A stretch of DNA of 64,000 nucleotides from Gracilaria gracilis (lineage: Eukaryota > Rhodophyta > Florideophyceae > Gracilariales > Gracilariaceae). The first letter of the stretch is position 1, and each line of letters opens with the position of its first letter. Location of the stretch: NCBI GenBank assembly GCA_030374805.1, contig JARGSG010000203.1, forward strand, positions 620,001-684,000, written 5' to 3'. This document shows positions 56,993 to 64,000 of this stretch, piece after piece. The position numbers and the translations under genes are program-made. Below the pieces are notes generated by a model. That model made no database searches and was not told where the DNA came from. It was given only the letters and a program-made list of their open reading frames with translations.

Positions 56993-57820
56993 ATGACAAC
57001 GATAGCTTTCATTGTTTCAGCCTGTTTGTCTGAAAACGAAGGACAAAAGCTTTGGCGGAGGAGCCCCGACCTATCCAATATTGTAAAACATTGTCGTCTT
57101 AGATCACTGTTTGGAGTAACACCACAAATATGTTCAACAATATGGGAAAAAATCGCTAAAAGAGTTCCAAAGTACGGAAAGCCATGTCATTTACTGTGGA
57201 GTTTTCTGTTTTTGAAGATTTATGCTGTCGAGCATATTAATATTATGATAACAGAGGCAGATGAAAAAACCTTTTGAAAATGGTCGAAGCTCTTTATTCG
57301 TATTTTGGCAGATATACAAGTGCTATGTAAAGATATAACTTATTTTGTTTTTAATTACTTCTAACATTGTTAAAGATTAACTGGGAGAACGTTTTTTTTC
57401 TAGCTTTTACGGAGTCTATTGTTTAGTTGATGGAGTTGATTTAAAAATACAAGAACCCTACTTGTTTGACATTAGTCGGTATAGTCACAAGCTTAAAGGT
57501 CCACGACTTTGTCATTAAATTGGCATTTGTATAGGGACTGGTCCAATCATATGGATATTCCAACTTGGTATGCTAAATGTTTTGCAAACAAATAAGAAAG
57601 TAATGACTGATGGTACCTATCTTCACGTCAAATGCTTAAGATCGGAAATTTGCGATGATCTAAATATGAAAACGGTGATTGCAAACGTGCTTGCAAGACA
57701 TAAAACTGTGAACCGTTGAATGAAACGGCTTTTCGTTTTGGGTCACCAATTTTGTCATAGTTTGAAATTTCACTCCAAATGCTTTTTTGCGGTTTTAAAC
57801 ACAACTCAATTTATGATAGA
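56993..57820 (+). pseudogene. DDE transposase, copy C
   Basis: Exon 1 (56993-57280): LRSLFGVTPQICSTIWEKI, CHLLWSFLFLKIYAVE and ADEKTF, then TGA where copies A and B have Arg or Trp (CGA to TGA would fit). A probable intron ends GTTAAAG near 57375, then INWENVF-like residues, a part equivalent to VDGVDLKIQEPYLFD, and SRYSHKLKGP. Further on, VMTDGTYLHVKC marks the second Asp. The final helical part near 57720 (a segment like MKRLFVLGHQFCHSL) matches the KTFRVLGHKYRH region of copy A. Several frame breaks. Confidence 0.6.
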
Positions 57821-58470
57821 AAACGAAAACCCTATTTTTAAGATCTCTATATAAGTATATCTTAACAGAACTAAATATAAGTATTTCTCAACCAGTTTTT
57901 GGTCCGTCAGATTATTTTAAATGAATATAGCAGTATTAATGGAAGTATATGCCACAGTTTTCGTCTTTTGAAAAAAAATACTTCGATGCGAACAGTAAAT
58001 GGCATGTCTTGTTTGGGAGTGATGTATATATTCAAAAATCACATTCTTACCTGCGTTTGTGACTTTATTTGTATTAACTACGCCCATAAATGTCAAAGCG
58101 CAAAAAAATAGAAACCTGTTGTTGTTTCCTGATTTCTATAATACTCATCACAGACTTCATTTGGTTGAATAGATAGTGAAGTACATATGTCTATATGACA
58201 CAAAACTGCACCCAGGTCTTTTTCATAAAGTTCCACCGTCAGTTTCTTGTCATTTACTGTTGGAAACAAGCATTATCGCCTTCGTTAGTGTTTTTAACTG
58301 AGAGTATTTTATATTCGTTTTACAAAGCTGCTAACTATATTGATCATATCTTACATGTTTGCTCATGAAGAACATTTGGACGGGCACTGTTCTTTGAATT
58401 TGGCATGTTTGGTTCTTTAACGTAATTTCTGCAAAACTGCAGTTTTTTGCTACATAAGAACGTAGTCACA
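57821..58470. other. AT-rich interval, no gene
   Basis: Nothing recognised. Likely the 3' end of transposon copy C. Confidence 0.45.
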
Positions 58471-59076
58471 ATGGAATCCATCGTTATTGACTCCAACAAA
58501 AGTTCAAGAACAAAGAATGACTCAATATTGTCTATTGCACACAACAATATTTTTGGAATACCATACTCCTTTTTGGTCCTTGAGACTCTACATGCTTGCT
58601 TTCCCGCATTCTCCAGAGCTCCTAGCTCCATTACAATCTGCGACAAAATATTTTTTCCAGAGAGCTCTGAGGCTGATACTGCCCTTTCACAGACTTCAGA
58701 AATCGCCGGGGCTCCCGAACATGTTTTTCCAACATATAAAGAGAGGATTTATCAACAGCTTTCGGCTGAGAGGCAATTTGAGTGTTACCGGCTGAATAGG
58801 GGACTACACTTCGCTGAAATATCGGCCAACATTGAAGCTGAATCTGAGGTTCCTATTTACCTGCCTCCTCTTGGTGCGAGCCGCTCGGAGGTCCCATCCT
58901 ATAGCTGGTCTCCGCACCCAATCCCACCAGTTCCCAGCTCCTTTGTGCTGGAGGATCATGAATATCGCTCAAAGTTCGCCGGCCTTCATCTCCCATCCGA
59001 GCCGCACCATGAAATCAACCAGGCTTCGAAATATTCTTATCACTCATTCCTGCATGGCAAACGCCCAGGGTATTAG
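58471..59076 (+). CDS. Hypothetical protein (201 aa)
   Basis: Intronless frame from ATG 58471. The N-terminal third is helical and mildly hydrophobic (FGIPYSFLVLETLHACFPAF). The middle is acidic. The last third is Pro/Ser/His-rich (PSYSWSPHPIPPVPSSF, LPSEPHHEINQ). There is no signal peptide, membrane helix or recognised domain. It follows transposase copy C at a distance of about 650 bp and could be a transposon passenger. The plus-strand frame is longer and less biased than its overlaps, which is the only support. Confidence 0.35.
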   Translation: MESIVIDSNKSSRTKNDSILSIAHNNIFGIPYSFLVLETLHACFPAFSRAPSSITICDKIFFPESSEADTALSQTSEIAGAPEHVFPTYKERIYQQLSAERQFECYRLNRGLHFAEISANIEAESEVPIYLPPLGASRSEVPSYSWSPHPIPPVPSSFVLEDHEYRSKFAGLHLPSEPHHEINQASKYSYHSFLHGKRPGY

Positions 59077-59592
59077 GGAACCTTCCAGGTACCGTCGGTA
59101 CTGTACGTTTACGCATCTTTGTCCTCGGTAGATTATATCTTGCTTTTCTAACGTGCTCGGTTTCCATTGTTATTAAATATCAATCTGAAGTGAAACTTCT
59201 CTTCAGACGATCAACGTCGAAGAAAGGGTGATGTCGTGAGCCGTTGTCTACAATGTGTTGTCTCATTTCCAATCTAAGCCACACTCCAACTCTTTTACGA
59301 GATACGGAGAACTGTGGAAACCTTCTTCCCTTCGTGGCACTTACCATGATACAACAACATTAAATCTTTGGCGAGAGGCAAAAGCGCACTTGACCTCACG
59401 AATGTCGAATGGGTACCATCTTCTTATTGCGCGTCCGCCTCGATATAAAATTTCGACGACTTGGAACAAAGGGCCAAGGGCAAACTGTGCATTGCCTACT
59501 GTGCGAGTCTGTGGCGGGGCTAGACGTAGCCTCAACTGCCATTCGAAGTTATCGCCGTCGCGCGCGCGCGACGGCGATAAAAAGGGAAATGG
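59077..59592. other. Interval ending in a perfect palindrome
   Basis: Overlapping frames on both strands (59255-59617) lack domains. The palindrome at 59549-59580 is listed separately. Confidence 0.45.
59549..59580. repeat. Perfect 32-bp palindrome
   Basis: TTATCGCCGTCG followed by a CG-alternating centre and CGACGGCGATAA. It is exactly self-complementary, with a (CG)n core, and lies 12 bp before the CAGGG element. CG alternation could favour Z-DNA or a cruciform. Confidence 0.9.
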
Positions 59593-60685
59593 CAGGGTCG
59601 TATTTGTGACTGACTGACTGGATGGAAATAAGCATGACTCTTGACTGACTGACTACCACATCAAAATGTGACTGACTGCTACACCCCTTTTCAAAACTCC
59701 GGCTACTTTACATACCGAGTAGAGTAGTTTCCAGATCTACAGCTCCCGCCGACGGCCTCGACAACATTTTACGTACACCACAAGTATCCCTAAGACCTTT
59801 TTAGAGTATGTACCTTCCTCCTCTGGCAGACGATCGTCAAATGCAATGGACAATCAAACCGCTGCTCTCCCTGACACCTCTACAACACCATCTACTGCCG
59901 AAATTACTGGGAAACAATTAGTGTCATCAGAGAGGTTCTTGAGCTTGACGGCTCTATAAGTATCTAAAGAGGCGAATGACTTGGAGGCGATTTCCGGTTT
60001 GTTCCACAGGGAAATGGCCAAGACCCCAACTGAACATGGGCGCAAATAACCTGATGCTCCGTTGCCCTACCGGCGAAATGTGAACTCTACAGGCGGTATG
60101 ATTAGCCCGGTTCCATTTAACACTTTCGCTCGCGCAGTGATGTCGTCTCAAGCTTCCTCTGCATCCGGTGAGCGTCCCTGTAGCGACTTGGGACGTTCGG
60201 AGGGCATTCTGGGTCAATCGTTATTGTTCAGCACACTGTAAATGAAGAGGATGGTGTGTATATACGTTGAAAACGAGTTTGGGAATCATACAATGTCCAC
60301 AAAATGGACTTTTGCATGCTGACGCTGTCTCTTTTCGGCGTCCGGTTAAGCGTGTAGAGCTTGAGGTCTCTAATGTCTAGTTAGTGGCTACTATGTGACT
60401 AGTTTGGCTGACTAGAGGATAAAAGTGCCTGACTACTGACTTGTGAACGGTGACTACTTTGTAGTCACAAATACGACCCTGGTCTTAGGGATACTTGTGG
60501 TGTACGTAAAATGTTGTCGAGGCCGTCGGCGGGAGCTGTAGATCTGGAAACTACTCTACTCGGTATGTAAAGTAGCCGGAGTTTTGAAAAGGGGTGTAGC
60601 AGTCAGTCACATTTTGATGTGGTAGTCAGTCAGTCAAGAGTCATGCTTATTTCCATCCAGTCAGTCAGTCACAAATACGACCCTG
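59593..60685. mobile_element. Non-autonomous TIR element CAGGG...CCCTG (hAT-like ends)
   Basis: 59593 begins CAGGGTCGTATTTGTGACT and 60685 ends with its exact reverse complement. The inverted repeat extends about 204 bp (59593-59796 against 60482-60685) and includes short TGAC/GTCA repeats near the ends. A second copy of the right terminus (AGTCACAAATACGACCCTG) lies at 60463-60481, just before the inner end of the right arm, so the structure is nested. CAGGG-type ends are common in hAT elements. No transposase is encoded, and I could not see an 8-bp target duplication. Confidence 0.75.
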
Positions 60686-61183
60686 GAAAAGTCGCTCATT
60701 TTCAACCGCACCGTGCTTCGCGCCGAGCTGTCGCGCCCCAAGGGAGAGAGCACCGTGCACGTTTCGGACGACTATGCAAGCGTTGCTATCTGGCACCATG
60801 CTGGGCACTGGAAGATTTCAGGCTGGTACTCGCTGTGGTTCGTCATCGCGCTGCTCCGTTGCTTTGGCTAGCGTGGACTACGGATGATGTTTTCGTTCGA
60901 CGACGTGGAGAATCTGCATCCCGCACGCCCGCACATGCACCTGTTCATCATGGGTACGCACAAGGAGCACCAGGGGAAGGGGTATGGCAGTGCTGTTATT
61001 TCTCAGATGTTGAAGCAATGCGATCTGCTGCGTCTGCCGGCGTACTTGGAATCGTCCAATGAGCGTAACATTCCGTTCTACAAACGGCATGGCTTTGAGG
61101 TGGTTGAAACGTTTCAGGGCTATCCGGACTGCCCCCCAATAACCACAATGTGGAGAGAGCCGCGATTAAATGAAACCAACTAA
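60686..61183 (+). pseudogene. GNAT acetyltransferase, C-terminal half, with stop
   Basis: GNAT enzymes transfer an acetyl group from acetyl-CoA to an amine. The frame starts directly after the TIR element: KSLIFNRTVLRAE, then VHVSDDYASVAIWHHAGHW (strands before the CoA site), a TAG at 60869-60871, then ENLHPARPHMHLFIMGTHKE. The CoA loop follows as HQGKGYGSAV (Q-x-x-G-x-G), then LPAYLESSNERNIPFYKRHGFEVV, the typical C-terminal motif. An ATG at 60884 could start only the last 99 codons. The N-terminal half is on the opposite strand at 62102-62551. Segment 60686-62103 appears inverted relative to the ancestral gene. Confidence 0.8.
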
Positions 61184-61905
61184 ATATGGGTGCTTTATCT
61201 CACCTTCGTAGTCTACCAACGGTACCCTTCGTAAACCCATTCGAATAGGAGCATCATTTTGGATCAGCCATGGTATCCAGTGTTCGACCCGTTGCAGGAC
61301 GGTGGGACGGGACGTACCTTCCTGGGCGGGGCAAAGTGGAACAGCTTTCAAAAAATCGTTGCAATCAGCTTGAAATCATAATCATAATAATTGGTACATT
61401 GCTGGACACGTTTTCTGATTTTTTGGCTTTATGTGACTTTTTGGCTTTATTTCGGTATGAGTCTTTTAGATTAGTTTACCGCACTGGCTATTTCGCGTAT
61501 TTCTGCTCTTAAATGGTTAAATTTCTGTTCTTGGGAATAGCAAAAAGCTACATATATGTCACAGTTATGAAACAGCTTGTTCCAAATTACCCTTCAAAAA
61601 ATTAGTGCACTTTTTGGCACTGTATTTTTTGGCATACCAAAAAGCAACCTATTTTGGTTCAGGTTCGACAGTGTTGTTCGCCCCCACAACATTTTGAATG
61701 AAATGACTACCTTCGGTATACCTTCCAAAGATTATTGCCGAAGAAGATGACGGAGTGTCAAAGAAGCGATATGGCTATTTTAAAATTAATTAAAAGTTAC
61801 AACATGTATTTTAGCTGTTTTGACAATCTGCATATTCTGAACAGTTATGAAACAAGCAATGTTCAAAATTAACCGTTGTTCAGCTTTACCCTTACCTGGA
61901 AGGTA
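61184..61905. other. AT-rich tail within the inverted segment
   Basis: No gene. TTTTGGCTTTATGTGACTTTTTGGC-type words repeat locally around 61423-61452. It would have been downstream of the acetyltransferase gene before the inversion. Confidence 0.5.
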
Positions 61906-62103
61906 GATCTATGTCATGAACGCTCGATTCGAGCACTCTCGGTTGCTTCGGGAGTGACAGATTTTCGCATTTTATATAAAGAGTGACAGATTTTCGCATT
62001 TTATATAAAGAGTGACAGATTTTCGCATTTTATATAAAATGCGAAAATCTGTCACTCCCGAAGCAACCGAGAGTGCTCGAATCGAGCGTTCATGACATAG
62101 ATC
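61906..62103. repeat. 198-bp palindromic repeat with triplicated 29-bp unit
   Basis: GATCTATGTCATGAACG begins the left arm and its exact complement ends at 62103. The arms match for about 65-70 bp. The centre holds three direct copies of a 29-bp unit (GAGTGACAGATTTTCGCATT then TTATATAAA; 61952, 61981, 62010), of which only one pairs with the right arm. The right arm ends exactly at the break in the acetyltransferase gene. Confidence 0.85.
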
Positions 62104-62551
62104 AAAAGTCCTTTTCGTACTTGTGTTTGGCGCGAGGGCCGTGAAAGTAGTTGAGAAACGGGTCGTCTTCAAACGCGGATGCCAGCGTGTGCGCGATGCG
62201 CTCGATTTGCTGCGCATCTTTGTGCACCACGACGTGGCGAGAGCGGAGGGCAGACGCTCGTGGAGCGGCCGACGCACGCTTCGTGCACGCGGTGTTGCGG
62301 AGCGGCGAGACGCGGTGGCGCCGCGCGGATACGGGGGCTGGGGCGGTGAAGGCGGGCGGGGAGCGACCGTTGTGCGACGCATCCTTGGCGGTTGGCGGCG
62401 GCGGTTGGCGGCGGTGGTAGCCACGGCGGTGGCGAGTTGCAGATGTGCCGGCGTCGCGACGGTGGAAGGCGGGATGCAGAAGAGCGCGCGCACGGCGCCG
62501 CGTTGTTGATAGATATCGGAGGCGGTATGCGGTGCACGCCACGTGCAACAA
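62102..62551 (-). pseudogene. GNAT acetyltransferase, N-terminal half
   Basis: Minus strand. The last 45 codons (HKDAQQIERIAHTLASAFEDDP, then FLNYFHGPRAKHKYEK) match the GNAT start: helix 1 with A-x-x-x-A-F-x-D-D-P. The frame then ends within three codons of the palindrome (DF, then TGA). GAAAAG here also begins the other half at 60686, so the two halves join at that word. The upstream 100 residues are Arg/Pro/Ser/Ala-rich, and the true start is uncertain among overlapping frames. They could be a targeting peptide. The ATG at 62551 lies 79 bp after the stop of the receptor gene on the same strand. Confidence 0.7.
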
Positions 62552-62629
62552 CCGCCTTTCTTTTGTTTACAGTACGCGCCCGGATTCACCGCTTCTTTAC
62601 AGCTGGCTACAGGCTACGTGTACACGTAA

Positions 62630-64000
62630 TCAAACGGCGCCATCGCCGTGACTGCCCCCTGTTGACGAGAAGCTCTCGGGTCTCGTCATCGTCTTCATCA
62701 CAGCTTCGAACGTTTCACCGTCGACTGCCGCTGCTCGATTGCGTCCCTCGTCGCCGTCGCCCGGGTTCTTCTGGGGGATGAGCACCATCGCGAGGAACAA
62801 GGAGCCCCCGACTAAGTACGCGATCAGGAAGAAGCGGCGCAGCTTCTCGAAGCTCAGCGTGGTGTTCACTTCCGCCCTGCACTGCGGCAGGTTATTGAAG
62901 TACCTGATGAGGCTGGTCGTTGTTTGATTTCCCAGTAGCTCAAGCGTGGCACGGCTCATCGTTTCTGTCAGATTGCTGCCTTTTGGCAGCAGCGTTGACA
63001 ACCCACTGTTCCAGATTGGTTCGCCGACGATCACAAAGTCGCCACAATACCTTTGCCGAATTGCGGATGTAATGGCAGACTCCAGCACAATTGCATACTT
63101 GCACTGGCCCTCTTCAACCGCTTGAAATAACATCTTGTAAGAATTGAAATAGTTTGGTGGGTTCTGTTCATGGCATTCCCTACGGTAGAGTACACACAAA
63201 TTGCCCAAAGTCAGACAACTGTTGCAGCTTTGAAACAAGGCGCATGATGCAACTTACTCCACAGCGATAGACTTCTCCCAATACGTCTCCAAAGCACCTC
63301 CCCTCAGTATACACACTTCTGAAGGGTCAATTCTGCAACTCAGAAGATCTGCCGCTGTTTGAAACTTCGTCTCAACAGATTCTTGTACAAGTGAGGCTCT
63401 GCAGTAGTGAACGAAATGTAAATGCATCGATGTCAGAAAAGTGAATTCTCGCAGCTGTGAACGTTGGGACAATCAGTAATGCGCACAACTTACGTCATGC
63501 TAGCCTCGTACGACAAGACTAGAAAGAGCGCAGTTACTGCAAGAATGAGGTTAAGAAACCACTGACGCGTTGTGTTTCCGTGATCAACGACAGTCTCGTC
63601 GGATAGCATTAGCATTCTCATAACTTCAACAGTATTGGATTTCGATTGCGGGTAGCATGAAGGTCTCAGTCTTCAGTGTGCTTTTTCGCGCAGAACCGCA
63701 TGGAGAGTAGAGTGAAACTTACGAGTACTTTGAATGCCCTTCCTCAATCGGAAAGGCAGATTGCTCTTCGTGAGATAGTGTCCCCACCTTTTAAGTCTGG
63801 AATACGTTTCTGGCAACGGCTCATACTCAGAAGGGACAGCAAATCGCCGGTCGAGAATTTTCAGGAACGAGAACATAACGAACAGAGACATAATCGAGAT
63901 CCAAGCCCAGCCGTCGAAAGTCTGAATGAAGAACCAAACCTTCCCTGACAATGTTGCCTCGGAAACGTGCGAAAACGCGACGTATCGATCGTACGCAAAC
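62630..64000 (-). CDS. Ionotropic glutamate receptor-like channel, 3' part, four exons
   Basis: Ligand-gated cation channel family. Exons by inference: 64000-63723 (runs off the window), 63623-63494, 63398-63258, 63218-62630; all junctions are GT-AG and in phase. Exon 1 carries the end of the S1 lobe and M1 (WISIMSLFVMFSFL). Exon 2 carries M3 (FLNLILAVTALFLVLSYEASM, where animal receptors have SYTANLAAF). Exons 3-4 carry the S2 lobe: FQTAADLLSC, YWEKSIAVDC across a junction, CKYAIVLESAI, RQRYCGDFVIVGEPIWNSG, LPKGSNLTETMS, and then M4 (FFLIAYLVGGSLFLAMVLI). A short cytosolic tail follows. No stops or shifts remain after splicing. The pore loop and M2 between exons 1 and 2 look short. Confidence 0.8.
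63219..63257 (-). other. Very short intron (39 nt) in receptor gene
   Basis: GTAAGT donor and CAACAG acceptor. Removal joins SIAV to DCLTLGNL and bypasses the in-frame TAA created by the donor. Confidence 0.6.
63399..63493 (-). other. Intron (95 nt) in receptor gene
   Basis: GTAAGT donor, CTGCAG acceptor; joins the M3 helix (SYEASM) to SLVQESVETKF in phase. Confidence 0.65.
63624..63722 (-). other. Intron (99 nt) in receptor gene
   Basis: GTAAGT donor, TTGAAG acceptor; joins RKGIQST to LMRMLMLSDE in phase. Confidence 0.6.

Noticed and set aside
11302..60871. Reassigned stop codon (TAG or other) as explanation for interrupted genes
   Set aside because: All three stops occur, at positions expecting different residues (Gln, Trp, Arg), and intact genes (zinc finger, receptor) end in normal stops. 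Decay is simpler.
61952..62038. Short direct repeats as a CRISPR array
   Set aside because: No spacers between units; part of a palindromic element.

Overview
This is repeat-rich nuclear DNA of a eukaryote, most likely an alga. Retrotransposons and DDE transposons fill most of the window. The few host genes are small, or carry short GT-AG introns (39, 89, 95 and 99 nt inferred here). A red alga fits the sparse short introns, the C2H2 protein and the crowded LTR elements. The two-gene DDE transposons also resemble those I associate with diatoms. I cannot settle the lineage from sequence alone, and nothing looks bacterial, organellar or viral.

Layout. 1-10216: two nearly identical tandem Ty1/copia units on the minus strand, offset by exactly 5911 bp. 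10335-11679: a foldback repeat, then a minus-strand STEAP-like metalloreductase gene broken by one stop and lacking its last membrane segment. 13651-13994: a TATA box and a small secreted-peptide gene. 17076-17825: a five-finger C2H2 gene. 20021-32510: a diverged region bounded by an 18-bp inverted repeat and split by a complete 9803-bp Ty3/gypsy element (22009-31811; two 551-bp LTRs; 5-bp target duplication GTGTT). 33.0-39.6 kb: decayed DDE transposons and their partner ORF. 40.9-47.0 kb: two broken gypsy elements, one with an unrecognised domain after the integrase. 48-53 kb: a possible acidic-protein gene, dispersed repeats and another partner-ORF copy. 53.5-57.8 kb: a fourth gypsy element cut down by deletion, then another DDE transposase. 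59.5-64 kb: palindromes, a CAGGG...CCCTG terminal-inverted-repeat element, a GNAT acetyltransferase gene in two opposite-facing halves, and the 3' part of an ionotropic glutamate receptor-like gene.

The host genes visible (STEAP-like reductase, secreted peptide, zinc finger, GNAT, glutamate receptor-like channel) form no evident pathway. Two of the five are visibly broken, both next to inverted-repeat elements.

The most unusual signal is in the intact gypsy element. The palindromic word CCGNNCGG occurs about 56 times (my count by eye) against about 2 expected. It is equally dense in coding and noncoding DNA, falls in all three codon phases, and is nearly absent from the other retroelements here. 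This looks like DNA-level selection, for example sites for a dedicated DNA-binding or anti-silencing factor. The same element has four hairpin-forming repeats of about 55 bp in its long 3' noncoding region.
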